64,000 bases of DNA, taken from contig NZ_WWVR01000020.1 of assembly GCF_009883055.1 (NCBI RefSeq), positions 1 to 64,000 on the forward strand, read 5' to 3'. Made by a program: the position numbers and the translations under genes. The notes beneath the pieces were generated by a model, which saw nothing but the letters and a program-made list of their open reading frames with translations, ran no database searches and was not told the DNA's origin. This document shows, piece by piece, positions 46,747-56,057 of the stretch. This DNA is from Blautia sp. BIOML-A1 (lineage in GTDB: Bacteria; Bacillota; Clostridia; Lachnospirales; Lachnospiraceae). How positions within the stretch are numbered: the stretch's first letter is position 1; each line of letters begins with the position of its first letter.

Positions 46747-46880
46747 GTAACGGTTCAGTACCTTCACAGTTACAACTTTCTTTTATACAAGATTATCACT
46801 TGAAGTGCACTTGAAGTCAAGAGTTACTGTTCACAAATAATATCCCGCGAGGTGTTTTGTCATGGATATGACAAAATCCC
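46747..46880. repeat. GTAACTGTTCA repeats, short and long forms
   Basis: A short copy (46747-46773, GTAACGGTTCA...CACAGTTAC) lies upstream of the reductase. A second begins at 46823 (GTTACTGTTCAC) and continues into CCCGCGAGGTGTTTTGTCAT and the hairpin TTTTGTCAT/ATGACAAAA (46855-46876). No gene is present in the 277-base gap apart from these. Confidence 0.6.
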
Positions 46881-46989
46881 GAGACATATGGGGCAAGAAA
46901 TTATTTCATATATAAAAAAAACAAAATTTATTGAGTAAAATTATCAATAATGTTACAATAAAAGAAAAAAACACGCGGAGGGAATTCAA

Positions 46990-47370
46990 ATGAAAAAACT
47001 TAAAGTAAAAAAAGGAAGTACCTGTATGGCATGTCTTGCCTGTGTTGATGCCTGTTCTCAGGCATTCTACAAAACCTTCAACCCGGAGCTTGCATGTCTG
47101 GAGATTGTAGAAAAGAAATCTATTCGTCCAATGACCTGCCCACAGTGCGGTAAATGTGCAGAAGCATGTCCGGAAGGAGCTATCACACAGAACGCAAAAG
47201 GTGTATACATGATCAACAAGAAGAAATGTACCGGCTGCGGCAAATGTGCGGAAGCATGTCCATTTGGTCTGATCGTTAAGACTGAGGGGAACCCGGCATC
47301 CAAATGTATTGCATGCGGAATCTGTGCAAAAGCATGCCCAATGGACGTACTTGAGGTTGTTGAAGACTAA
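46990..47370 (+). CDS. 4Fe-4S ferredoxin with four cysteine motifs
   Basis: 126 residues. Four CxxCxxCxxxC motifs are visible: CMACLACVDAC, CPQCGKCAEAC, CTGCGKCAEAC and CIACGICAKAC, enough for four [4Fe-4S] clusters in a very small protein. Such proteins pass electrons between oxidoreductases, often as subunits of larger complexes, but no partner enzyme is adjacent. CGGAGGG precedes the ATG. The gene for an AlkD-like protein starts 2 bases after its stop, so the two are probably co-transcribed. Confidence 0.9.
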   Translation: MKKLKVKKGSTCMACLACVDACSQAFYKTFNPELACLEIVEKKSIRPMTCPQCGKCAEACPEGAITQNAKGVYMINKKKCTGCGKCAEACPFGLIVKTEGNPASKCIACGICAKACPMDVLEVVED

Positions 47371-47372
47371 AA

Positions 47373-48056
47373 ATGCTGAGCATCACAGAATTAGAAAAAC
47401 AATTATTTGAAATGCAGGATCTGAAGTATCGGGATTTTCACAGCAGACTTATGCCGGGGATTGATAAAGAAACCATCATAGGAATACGGACACCGATTCT
47501 CCGCAAATTCACAAAAGAATTTGCCAGAACACCAGGTGCAGAGGAATTTCTTACCCAGCTTCCGCACCGATACTATGAAGAAAATAATATGCATATGATG
47601 ATCATTACTTCTATTTCTGATTATGAGACCTGTCTTGCTGAGATCCAAAGATTTCTTCCATACATAAATAACTGGGCAACCTGTGATTTTCCTGCTCCGA
47701 AATGTTTTGCAAAACATCTCGGAGAACTTCTGTCGGAAATACAGAACTGGATCGTATCTGGTGAAACTTACACTGTTAGATACGGAATCGGTATGCTGAT
47801 GAGACTTTATCTGGATGATGCTTTTCAGCCGGAATATCTTGAAATGGCAGCCAATATAACCTCAGAGGAATATTATGTAAATATGATGATTGCCTGGTAT
47901 CTGGCAACAGCTCTTGCAAAGCAATGGACTGCAACAATTCCATATCTGGAAGAACGACGACTCTCAGAATGGGTACACAGAAAAACGATTCAAAAAGCCG
48001 TTGAAAGCTACCGGATCTCACCAGAACAGAAAATCTATCTAAAAAGCCTGCGGTAA
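47373..48056 (+). CDS. DNA alkylation repair protein (AlkD-like)
   Basis: 227 residues, all-helical HEAT-like fold. It contains GIRTPILRKFTKEF, YYEENNMHMMIITSISDYE and FLPYINNWATCDFPAPKCF, the signature regions of AlkD-type glycosylases that remove positively charged alkylated bases. It follows the ferredoxin gene closely and lacks its own clear ribosome site, so it may be translated by coupling. Confidence 0.85.
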   Translation: MLSITELEKQLFEMQDLKYRDFHSRLMPGIDKETIIGIRTPILRKFTKEFARTPGAEEFLTQLPHRYYEENNMHMMIITSISDYETCLAEIQRFLPYINNWATCDFPAPKCFAKHLGELLSEIQNWIVSGETYTVRYGIGMLMRLYLDDAFQPEYLEMAANITSEEYYVNMMIAWYLATALAKQWTATIPYLEERRLSEWVHRKTIQKAVESYRISPEQKIYLKSLR

Positions 48057-48085
48057 TCCCGCAGGCATATTTTTTGTATTTTTTC
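48046..48085 (+). terminator. Terminator after the AlkD-like gene
   Basis: GCCTGCG (48046-48052) with CGCAGGC (48060-48066), then a T-rich run; the stem begins within the last codons. Confidence 0.85.
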
Positions 48086-48120
48086 CATAACTTTAAATAA
48101 AATCCATCTCGGAGTCTGCC

Positions 48121-49212
48121 ATGTCAAAAAACAGAGAAAAATCTTCTTTCCAGGCAGATATGACCCTGCTGACACTGGTAGTGCTTCTTACTGTTTTGGG
48201 CCTTGTTATTCTTTTCAGTGCCAGTGAATATAATGGCAGAGTCCGATTTCATGACTCTGCCTATTATTTCAAAAAACAATTATTTGCCTCCTCACTCGGA
48301 CTTGGCGTGATGTACTTTGTTTCAAATATAAGTTACCGTTTCTTTGTGCGTCTTGCCCCGGCGGCATATTTCCTGTCTATGCTGTTATCAACTGCTGTAC
48401 TCCTTTTCGGGCAGGAGATCAATGGCTCAAAACGATGGCTGAACCTTGGACCGTTATCTTTCCAGCCATCAGAATTTGCCAAAGTAGCTGTTGTTCTTTT
48501 TCTGACCTGGCAGATTGACAATTCTCGAAAAAAGATCGACGGGTTCTGGTTTATGTTTCGGACTATGTTTACGCTTCTTCCTATCGTCGGTCTGGTTGGC
48601 TCCAATAACCTGAGTACAGCAATCATCATTCTTGGAATCGGTGTTATTCTGATATTTGTTTCCTCACCTCACTATCTCCAGTTTCTTGCTCTTGGCAGTG
48701 CCGGCATTGGATTCATCACCATTTTTCTGGCTGCCGAAAGCTATCGCCTTGAACGTCTGGCAATCTGGAGAAATCCAGAAAAATATGAAAAAGGATTTCA
48801 GACTATCCAGGGACTCTATGCGATTGGAAGCGGTGGACTTCTTGGACGGGGACTGGGAAACAGTATACAAAAACTGGGCTTCGTACCCGAAGCCCAGAAT
48901 GACATGATCTATTCTATTATCTGCGAAGAATTCGGACTCATCGGAGCCATTCTTCTGCTATTTATTTTTGGTCTGCTGCTCTGGAGGCTCTGTGTCATCT
49001 CCATGCACAGCACAGATCTTTCCGGAGCCCTTCTGTCTGCCGGGATCATGGGACATCTGGCAATCCAGGTCATACTGAATATCGCTGTTGTCACCAACAC
49101 AATACCCAACACCGGAATCACCCTGCCCTTTATAAGCTACGGTGGCACTTCCATCGTCTTCCTGCTCGGTGAAATGGGGCTCGCTCTAAATGTCAGCCGC
49201 TGTCGGAAATAA
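48121..49212 (+). CDS. RodA/FtsW/SpoVE-family peptidoglycan polymerase
   Basis: 363 residues with about ten spans, a SEDS glycosyltransferase that polymerises lipid II. Family motifs are LFGQEINGSKRWLNLGPLSFQPSEFAK, the loop GRGLGNSIQKLGFVPEAQNDMIYSIICEEFG, and the C-terminal NTGITLPFISYGGTS. It is called RodA-like rather than FtsW because no division genes are nearby; it could also be a sporulation SpoVE paralogue. GGAG lies six bases before the ATG. Confidence 0.9.
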   Translation: MSKNREKSSFQADMTLLTLVVLLTVLGLVILFSASEYNGRVRFHDSAYYFKKQLFASSLGLGVMYFVSNISYRFFVRLAPAAYFLSMLLSTAVLLFGQEINGSKRWLNLGPLSFQPSEFAKVAVVLFLTWQIDNSRKKIDGFWFMFRTMFTLLPIVGLVGSNNLSTAIIILGIGVILIFVSSPHYLQFLALGSAGIGFITIFLAAESYRLERLAIWRNPEKYEKGFQTIQGLYAIGSGGLLGRGLGNSIQKLGFVPEAQNDMIYSIICEEFGLIGAILLLFIFGLLLWRLCVISMHSTDLSGALLSAGIMGHLAIQVILNIAVVTNTIPNTGITLPFISYGGTSIVFLLGEMGLALNVSRCRK

Positions 49213-49241
49213 TGTTTCCAAAAATAAACAACTACTGTCTG

Positions 49242-51605
49242 TTAGAAAATCAATCCTCCCACAAGATAAACCACCAATGCTGCCAGCCATGCGATCACGC
49301 ATTGTCCGATCACAACACCTGCCGCCCATTTACTGCCAAGTTCTCTCTTGATAGAAGCAATAGCTGCCACACACGGTGTATATAGCAGACAAAAAGCCAG
49401 AAGACTCGCTGCCGAAAGTGGTGTAATGCTATCTAGCAGTACTGCTGTATTTCCAAACAGAATAGACAAGGTGGAAACGACACTTTCCTTTGCCATAAAT
49501 CCTGTAATCAGTGCTGTTGAAATCCTCCAGTCACCAAATCCCATCGGCTTGAATATCGGTGCCACAACACTTGCCAGCATAGCAAGAATGCTGTCTTTCG
49601 AATCTGTCACAATACTCAGATGTGTGTTGAAGGTCTGCAAAAACCAGATAACAAGTGTAGCCATAAAAATAACTGTAAATGCCCTCTGCAGGAAATCCTT
49701 TGCCTTATCCCAGAGCAGATGACCTACATTCTTTGCTCCCGGCATACGGTAGTTTGGAAGCTCCATGACAAAAGGAACTGCCTCGCCGCTGAATAAAGTT
49801 TTTCTCATCAGAAGTGCCATCAGAATTCCCATTATGATTCCACCAAAATATAAGGCGATCATCACGATGGCGCCATGACCAGGGAAAAATGCAGCTGCAA
49901 AAAATGCGTAAATAGGGAGCTTCGCAGAACAGCTCATAAACGGTGTCAGCATAATTGTCATCTTACGGTCTCTCTCTGACGGAAGTGTACGGCTTGCCAT
50001 AACACCTGGTACAGTACAGCCAAAGCCTACCAGCATCGGTACAATACTTCTGCCGGAAAGCCCAATCTTACGAAGCAGTTTGTCCATCACAAATGCAACT
50101 CGCGCCATATATCCACTGTCCTCCAGCAAAGAAAGGAAGAAAAACAATGTTACGATGACCGGCAGAAAACTCAGCACGCTTCCCACACCATTAAACACAC
50201 CGTCGATCACCAGTGAATGCAGTACATCATTCACCCCGGCCGATGTCATCCAGTTGTCAACAAAATTTCCAAGTGCCGTGATTCCCATCTCCAGCAGATT
50301 TTGGAAAAATGCACCGATCACACTGAAAGTAAGGAAAAATACAAGTCCCATGATTCCGACAAAACATGGAATTGCTGTATATTTTCCCGTGAGGATCCTG
50401 TCAATCTTTACACTGCGAAGATGTTCCTTACTTTCTTTTGGTTTCACGACAGTTTCATCACAGACTCTTTCAATGAAATCAAAACGCATGTGGGCAATTG
50501 CCGCTGCTCTGTCAAGTCCTCGCTCTTTTTCCATCTGCTGAATAATATGTTCCAACATTTCCTTTTCATTCTGATCAAGCTTCAGACTGTCCATGATCAG
50601 CTGATCTCCCTCTGCCAGCTTCGCTGCCGCAAAGCGAACCGGAATCTCTGCTGCCTGGGCATGGTCTTCGATCAGATGCATGATTGCATGGAGGCATCTG
50701 TGGACTGCACCACCATCTTCATTCGCATCACAGAAATCTATATTCTGTGGCTTCTCCTGATATTTTGCAACATGGAGTGCATGGGCTACCAGTTCGTCAA
50801 TTCCTTCATTCTTGGCCGCTGAAATCGGTACAACCGGTATTCCCAGCATTTTCTCCATGCGGTTGACAAGAATGGAACCTCCATTCTCTCTCACCTCATC
50901 CATCATATTCAGTGCAAGCACCATCGGAATATCAAGTTCCATCAGCTGCATGGTCAGATAAAGGTTTCTCTCTATATTTGTAGCATCTACAATATTAATA
51001 ATTCCCTTCGGATGTTCATCCAGAACAAAATTCCTCGTCACGATCTCCTCACTGGAATACGGTGACATCGAATAGATTCCGGGAAGATCTGTAACAAGTG
51101 TATTGTTTCTTCCTCTGATCATCCCGTCTTTTCGGTCTACAGTAACCCCCGGAAAATTTCCCACATGCTGACTTGAACCTGTAAGCTGGTTAAACAATGT
51201 TGTCTTACCGCAGTTCTGATTGCCTGCAAGAGCAAATGTAAGCAGTTCACTGTCCGGCAATGGATGTTCATTTTCCTTTTCATGATATTTACCGCCCTCG
51301 CCCAGGCCCGGATGAGGAATCGCTTTGGTAATATCTTTCTTGTGCACAGCCTTCCCCTCATACGGCTTCACTTCATCCCGAATATTCTCTATCTCTATCT
51401 TTTCGGCGTCTGCAAGGCGCAGTGTCAGTTCATAACTATGGATACGAAGCTCCATCGGGTCTCCCATCGGTGCATATTTCACCATGGTCACATCTCCCTT
51501 TGGAATCAGACCCATATCCAGGAAGTGCTGCCTTAATGCTCCTTCACCGCCAACGGAACGAATTGTTGCAGTTTTTCCGATGGGCAGTTCTCTTAATGAT
51601 GTCAT
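49242..51605 (-). CDS. feoB: Ferrous iron transporter, FeoA-FeoB fusion
   Basis: 787 residues. Residues 1-75 are a FeoA (SH3-like) domain: LRELPIGKTATIRSVGGEGALRQHFLDMGLIPKG. Residues about 125-290 are the FeoB G-domain with G1 GNQNCGKTT, the switch NFPGVTVDRKDG, G3 DLPGIYS and G4 NMMDE. A helical GDI-like region follows, then about eleven spans with the two Gate motifs, including GFGCTVPGVMASRTL and SCSAKLPIYAFF. It imports Fe2+ under low-oxygen conditions. FeoA is usually a separate gene; here it is fused in frame. Confidence 0.95.
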   Translation of the reverse strand: MTSLRELPIGKTATIRSVGGEGALRQHFLDMGLIPKGDVTMVKYAPMGDPMELRIHSYELTLRLADAEKIEIENIRDEVKPYEGKAVHKKDITKAIPHPGLGEGGKYHEKENEHPLPDSELLTFALAGNQNCGKTTLFNQLTGSSQHVGNFPGVTVDRKDGMIRGRNNTLVTDLPGIYSMSPYSSEEIVTRNFVLDEHPKGIINIVDATNIERNLYLTMQLMELDIPMVLALNMMDEVRENGGSILVNRMEKMLGIPVVPISAAKNEGIDELVAHALHVAKYQEKPQNIDFCDANEDGGAVHRCLHAIMHLIEDHAQAAEIPVRFAAAKLAEGDQLIMDSLKLDQNEKEMLEHIIQQMEKERGLDRAAAIAHMRFDFIERVCDETVVKPKESKEHLRSVKIDRILTGKYTAIPCFVGIMGLVFFLTFSVIGAFFQNLLEMGITALGNFVDNWMTSAGVNDVLHSLVIDGVFNGVGSVLSFLPVIVTLFFFLSLLEDSGYMARVAFVMDKLLRKIGLSGRSIVPMLVGFGCTVPGVMASRTLPSERDRKMTIMLTPFMSCSAKLPIYAFFAAAFFPGHGAIVMIALYFGGIIMGILMALLMRKTLFSGEAVPFVMELPNYRMPGAKNVGHLLWDKAKDFLQRAFTVIFMATLVIWFLQTFNTHLSIVTDSKDSILAMLASVVAPIFKPMGFGDWRISTALITGFMAKESVVSTLSILFGNTAVLLDSITPLSAASLLAFCLLYTPCVAAIASIKRELGSKWAAGVVIGQCVIAWLAALVVYLVGGLIF

Positions 51606-51733
51606 AATCTGCTTCCTTCTTTCTTCTTGTGTCTATTGATATTTTTTCTCAGTACGTATGAACTAACCCTATGATAATTGAGAATATTTGTCAATAGTTA
51701 TTCTGTAAAAAGTCAAAATATTGTAGTTTCGTT

Positions 51734-51751
51734 GTAACTGTTCACAGTAAC
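51734..51751. repeat. GTAACTGTTCA repeat, minimal form
   Basis: GTAACTGTTCACAGTAAC, an almost perfect palindrome upstream of feoB. Confidence 0.5.
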
Positions 51752-51768
51752 GTTTCGTTCCAGACAAC

Positions 51769-51804
51769 AACAGCCCCTGCGACTCCATCCTCGCAGGGGC
51801 TGTT
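51769..51804. terminator. Strong hairpin after the flavoprotein gene
   Basis: A perfect 14-base GC-rich stem (AACAGCCCCTGCGA and complement) with an eight-base loop. The T-rich side is on the plus strand; on the minus strand the T run is weak, so termination of the flavoprotein transcript may be imperfect. Confidence 0.6.
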
Positions 51805-51818
51805 GCTGTTATATAATT

Positions 51819-52976
51819 TTATTTACAGAGTTCTTCTGCCATCTTATCCAGTTCTTCAATATTTTCGTCACTTAAAGAAGACATGATCTTTACAGTTGTA
51901 TCAAGCCATGTGATATTTTTGCTCTTCTCAAATTTAGAAGCCATAACCTTTGCTGCATTCGGTGCCCAGCTTCCATTCTCGATCAGACCGATTGTACGGT
52001 TCTGATAATTTCTCTCGGTCAGATGGTCAATATAAAACTTCATAAACGGGAAAATATCTGCATTGTAGGTAACGGATGCAAGAACCAGCTTTCCATAACG
52101 GAAGGCATCTGCTACTGCCTCTGCCATATCATCTCTTGCAAGATCAAATACTGTAACCTTCGGGCATCCCTTTTCTTCCAGCTTCTGTGCCAGAACTTCA
52201 ACTGCTTTCTTTGTATTTCCATATACAGATGAGTATGCGATCACAACGCCCTCGCTCTCAACTTTATAAGAGGACCAGATATCATATTTCTCCAGATAAT
52301 GTCCCAGGTTCTCAGTCAGAACCGGTCCATGCAGAGGGCAGATAATCTGGATATCCAGAGTTGCTGCTGCTTTGAGAAGTTTCTGTACCTGCGGTCCATA
52401 TTTTCCAACAATACCGATATAATAACGACGAGCCTCGCAGTCCCAGTCCTCTTCTACATCAAGAGCTCCGAATTTACCAAATCCGTCAGCGGAGAACAGT
52501 ACCTTGTCTGTACTGTCATAAGTCACCATAACCTCCGGCCAGTGTACCATCGGTGCAAATACAAAAGTAAGAACATGTTTACCAAGCGTCAGAGACTCAC
52601 CATTTCCAACTTCCAGGGTTCTTCCCTCAAGATCCATATCTCTGAAGAAATTCTTCATCATTCCAAAAGTCTTGGTGTTTGCAACAATTGTTGTCTCCGG
52701 ATATACCTTCATAAAGTTCTCAATATTTGCCGCATGATCTGGTTCCATATGCTGAACTACCAGATAATCCGGCTTCGCATCACCGAGAACTGCTGCGATA
52801 TTGTCCAGCCACTCCTTCGTAAATCCTGCATCTACTGTATCCATAACTGCGGTCTTCTCATCTCGGATCACATAAGAGTTGTATGCCATTCCATTTGGTA
52901 CAACATACTGACCCTCGAACAAATCTACTTTGTGGTCATTTACGCCTACATATAAAATATCATTTGTAATCTGCAT
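51819..52976 (-). CDS. A-type flavoprotein (FprA/FDP family)
   Basis: 385 residues. The N-terminal metallo-beta-lactamase-like domain carries the diiron ligands (His76, Glu78, Asp80 in QHMEPDHAAN; further His in VHWPEVMVTY and CPLHGPVL). The C-terminal flavodoxin domain (about 250-385) binds FMN through YSSVYGNTKKAVE. Such enzymes reduce O2 to water or NO to N2O and protect anaerobes. GGGAGG lies upstream. A rubredoxin or reductase partner is not adjacent. Confidence 0.93.
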   Translation of the reverse strand: MQITNDILYVGVNDHKVDLFEGQYVVPNGMAYNSYVIRDEKTAVMDTVDAGFTKEWLDNIAAVLGDAKPDYLVVQHMEPDHAANIENFMKVYPETTIVANTKTFGMMKNFFRDMDLEGRTLEVGNGESLTLGKHVLTFVFAPMVHWPEVMVTYDSTDKVLFSADGFGKFGALDVEEDWDCEARRYYIGIVGKYGPQVQKLLKAAATLDIQIICPLHGPVLTENLGHYLEKYDIWSSYKVESEGVVIAYSSVYGNTKKAVEVLAQKLEEKGCPKVTVFDLARDDMAEAVADAFRYGKLVLASVTYNADIFPFMKFYIDHLTERNYQNRTIGLIENGSWAPNAAKVMASKFEKSKNITWLDTTVKIMSSLSDENIEELDKMAEELCK

Positions 52977-53022
52977 TCTGCTTCTGCCTCCCTGAGCTTT
53001 ATCATTTCCTGACTTTTTCTCT

Positions 53023-53049
53023 GTTACCGTTCACTATGTAAACAGTTAC
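53023..53049. repeat. GTTACCGTTCA repeat
   Basis: GTTACCGTTCAC followed by AAACAGTTAC, a member of the palindromic family, upstream of the flavoprotein gene. Confidence 0.5.
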
Positions 53050-53244
53050 GCTTCTCTTATTATATCATCCTTTTTATGGAAATCAATCATTTTAGAATAT
53101 ATACTTTACTGTTTTAATCCACTTTTATCATTTTGCATATCCTTTTGTTTTTACTGTAAAAATTTTATCAAACGTGGTATGATAGAACTAATCTCCGGAA
53201 ACACTCCGGCACAGATTACTGACTTAAATTTGGAGGATATAATC

Positions 53245-53727
53245 TTGAGAAAACAAATATTAAGCTATCTTGAAAAAAACAGCAAAATGGATCCCAGAGA
53301 AATTGCCATTCTGCTTGGTACAGAACCCGATGTTGTCGAAAACGAGATCCGCAAAATGGAAGAGGAAAAGATTATCTGCGGCTACCATACCATGATTGAC
53401 TGGGACAAGACCAGTTCCGAAATGGTCACTGCTTTGATTGAAGTACGCGTAACACCACAGCGCGGTCAGGGATTTGATTCCATCGCCGAGCGTATTTACA
53501 AGTATCCGGAAGTCCGTTCCGTATACCTGATCTCCGGCGGCTATGACCTTATGGTCATTCTGGAAGGCAAAACTCTCAAAGAAGTTTCCCAGTTTGTAAC
53601 GGACAAACTTTCCACCCTGGACTCTGTCTTAAGTACCGCTACTCACTTCATTCTGAAGAAATACAAAGATCATGGTACAATCTTTGATCAGAAAATCAAA
53701 GACGAAAGGATGCTGGTGACACCTTGA
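53245..53727 (+). CDS. Lrp/AsnC-family transcriptional regulator
   Basis: 160 residues: N-terminal helix-turn-helix (KQILSYLEKNSKMDPREIAILLG then VVENEIRKMEEEKIICGYHTMIDW), C-terminal RAM/AsnC ligand-binding domain (EVRVTPQRGQGFDSIAERIYKYPEVRSVYLISGGYDLMV). The start is TTG at 53245, with GGAGG eight bases upstream; the frame is open to 53179 but without a ribosome site there. Its stop overlaps the start of the aminotransferase gene (TTGA), so the two are translationally coupled and the regulator probably controls that enzyme. Confidence 0.9.
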   Translation: MRKQILSYLEKNSKMDPREIAILLGTEPDVVENEIRKMEEEKIICGYHTMIDWDKTSSEMVTALIEVRVTPQRGQGFDSIAERIYKYPEVRSVYLISGGYDLMVILEGKTLKEVSQFVTDKLSTLDSVLSTATHFILKKYKDHGTIFDQKIKDERMLVTP

Positions 53728-54899
53728 GAAAACTTATCGCAGACAAGGTGGCAGCCATCCAGCCATCTGGAATAAGGAAATTTTTTGACATCGTAAGCGA
53801 AATGGATGACGTTATCTCTCTCGGCGTCGGTGAACCGGATTTTAATACTCCCTGGCATATCCGCGATGAGGGAATCTACAGCCTGGAAAAGGGCCGTACC
53901 TATTACACTTCAAACGCAGGTCTTCTGGAACTCCGCCAGGAGATCAGCAAATATGTACAGAATAAATATCATGTTTCCTATGATCCAAAAACAGAGATTC
54001 TTGTAACTGTAGGCGGCAGCGAGGCGATTGACCTTTCCATGCGTGCCATGCTCGAGCCTGGTGATGAGGTTCTGATTCCTCAGCCATCTTTCGTTGCCTA
54101 TGAACCTTGTGCAATTATGGCAGACGGCGTACCAAAATTCATCGATCTCAAAGCCGAGAATGAATTCCGTCTGACCGCTGATGACCTGCGTGCTGCAATC
54201 ACGGAGCGCACCAAGATCCTTGTCTTGCCATTTCCAAACAATCCCACCGGCTCCATCATGTCGCGCAGGGATCTCGAAGAAATTGCTCAGGTTATAATCG
54301 AAAATGATCTTATTGTAGTATCTGACGAGATTTATGCAGAGCTTACCTACTATGATGAACCACATGTATCCATCGCAAGTCTTCCCGGAATGCAGGAGCG
54401 TACGCTTCTTCTGAACGGATTTTCCAAGACCTTCGCCATGACAGGATGGCGTCTTGGTTATGCCTGCGGACCTGCCGAGCTCATCAAACAGATGACTAAA
54501 CTCCATCAGTTTGGTATCATGTCCGCACCGACTACAAGTCAGTATGCAGCGATTGAGGCTCTTCGAAACGGTGAGACAGCTGTTCAGGAAATGCGTGAAG
54601 CCTACAACGGACGACGCCGCTATCTGATGCATGCTTTCAAAGAAATGGGTCTGGAATGCTTCGAGCCATTCGGTGCCTTCTATGTTTTTCCGTCAATCAA
54701 AGAATTCGGCCTGACTTCTGATGAATTCGCAGAACGACTCCTTCGTGAAGAGCATGTCGCTGTCATTCCAGGTTCTGCCTTCGGCAAATGCGGCGAAGGA
54801 TTTATCCGTATCTCGTATGCTTACTCTCTGGAGAATCTTAAACTGGCAATGTCACATCTTCAGCGATTTATTGAGAAATTACGCAGCGAAAAACAATAA
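53724..54899 (+). CDS. PLP-dependent class I/II aminotransferase
   Basis: 391 residues, fold type I aspartate-aminotransferase-like. Motifs are LGVGEPDFNTPWHI, PFPNNPTGSIM, VSDEIYAELTY and the PLP lysine in NGFSKTFAMTGWRLGYA, with Arg of the carboxylate site in EGFIRISYAY. The amino acid substrate is not fixed by these motifs. The start is TTG at 53724, overlapping the Lrp stop. Confidence 0.9.
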   Translation: MRKLIADKVAAIQPSGIRKFFDIVSEMDDVISLGVGEPDFNTPWHIRDEGIYSLEKGRTYYTSNAGLLELRQEISKYVQNKYHVSYDPKTEILVTVGGSEAIDLSMRAMLEPGDEVLIPQPSFVAYEPCAIMADGVPKFIDLKAENEFRLTADDLRAAITERTKILVLPFPNNPTGSIMSRRDLEEIAQVIIENDLIVVSDEIYAELTYYDEPHVSIASLPGMQERTLLLNGFSKTFAMTGWRLGYACGPAELIKQMTKLHQFGIMSAPTTSQYAAIEALRNGETAVQEMREAYNGRRRYLMHAFKEMGLECFEPFGAFYVFPSIKEFGLTSDEFAERLLREEHVAVIPGSAFGKCGEGFIRISYAYSLENLKLAMSHLQRFIEKLRSEKQ

Positions 54900-54927
54900 T
54901 TCTTTTGCACAAGGATCATATAACGCA

Positions 54928-54962
54928 AAAGCAGCAGAGAATCAATTTTTCTCTGCTGCTTT
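54928..54962. terminator. Bidirectional terminator
   Basis: AAAGCAGCAGAGA with TCTCTGCTGCTTT, a 13-base perfect stem between converging genes; it overlaps the last codons of the EamA gene. Confidence 0.8.
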
Positions 54963-55814
54963 CATGTTATAAAGGAACATTCCAAGTGATGCCAGAATGA
55001 TTAGTCCGTATCCTATGAAACTGTATTTATCCGGAATCTCTCCAAAAAGGAAAAATCCAAGAAGTGTTGCAAATATAATCTGCGAATAATCAAAGATCGA
55101 TATCTTGCCTGCCGGCGCATATGTATACGCTGCCGTGATCGTAAATTGTCCGCCTGCCGCAAAAGCACCTGCCATCAGAAGCGTTCCGATCTGGGTCCAG
55201 GTCATCGACACATAATGAAAAATCATATATGGCAGTACAAACAGACAGGAAAACACAGAAAAATAAAACACAATAACAGGCCCCTTAATTCCATGTGTTC
55301 CAAGTACCCGCACCATTGTATAGGCAATTCCTGCTCCAAGTCCTCCACAGACACCAATAAGTGCCGGGATCAGTGCCGCATCCTGGAATCCTGGTTTTAC
55401 AACAAACAGACATCCGATAAATGCCAGGAATACACAGGCTCCCTGCACCGGTGTGATTTTTTCCTTCAAGATCAGAAACGAAAAAATGATGGCAAAAAAC
55501 GGAGACAGTTTATTCAGAATGGAGGCATCCGCTACCAGCAAATGATCGATCGCATAAAAGTTACAGAGTATTCCAAGTGTACCAAACGCACATCGAAGAA
55601 AAAGTATTCCCAGATACTGCTTCTGCACCCTTGGTACAATATGATTTCTGGTCAGAATCGCTGCCGCAAAAACAGCAGCCACCAGATTACGGAAAAAACT
55701 CTTCTGTACAGATGGAAGATCCCCTGCCAGACGCACACTTACATTCATACATGCAAAGAAAAACGCTGACAAAATGATCATCGTCATTCCTTTTATATAA
55801 TTTTCCTGTTTCAT
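54942..55814 (-). CDS. EamA/DMT-family transporter
   Basis: 290 residues, ten predicted spans in two EamA repeats (first ending VADASILNKLSPFFAIIFSFLILKEKI, second ending ISIFDYSQIIFATLLGFFLFGEIPDKYSFIGYGLIILAS). Members export amino acids, nucleosides or other metabolites; substrate unknown. The ribosome site is weak. It converges with the aminotransferase gene. Confidence 0.88.
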   Translation of the reverse strand: MKQENYIKGMTMIILSAFFFACMNVSVRLAGDLPSVQKSFFRNLVAAVFAAAILTRNHIVPRVQKQYLGILFLRCAFGTLGILCNFYAIDHLLVADASILNKLSPFFAIIFSFLILKEKITPVQGACVFLAFIGCLFVVKPGFQDAALIPALIGVCGGLGAGIAYTMVRVLGTHGIKGPVIVFYFSVFSCLFVLPYMIFHYVSMTWTQIGTLLMAGAFAAGGQFTITAAYTYAPAGKISIFDYSQIIFATLLGFFLFGEIPDKYSFIGYGLIILASLGMFLYNMKAAEKN

Positions 55815-56057
55815 TTCAAATTACCAACTTTCTCTGATGCAATGAGGATAACTCATTGCCTGATATTTTCTGTTTATCATACCACCGATTTACTTTCAGA
55901 TACAATAGTGATTCTGACTGTTTTTTTATTTTATCATTTCGCTAAATTTAATATAGAAGTTTTGAGATCTTTCCGTTATAATAATACCTGAATACACACT
56001 TAGAGAAACGCGTCAACGTATTACAATACTAAAGTCGTTTCAGAACGGAGGATTATT

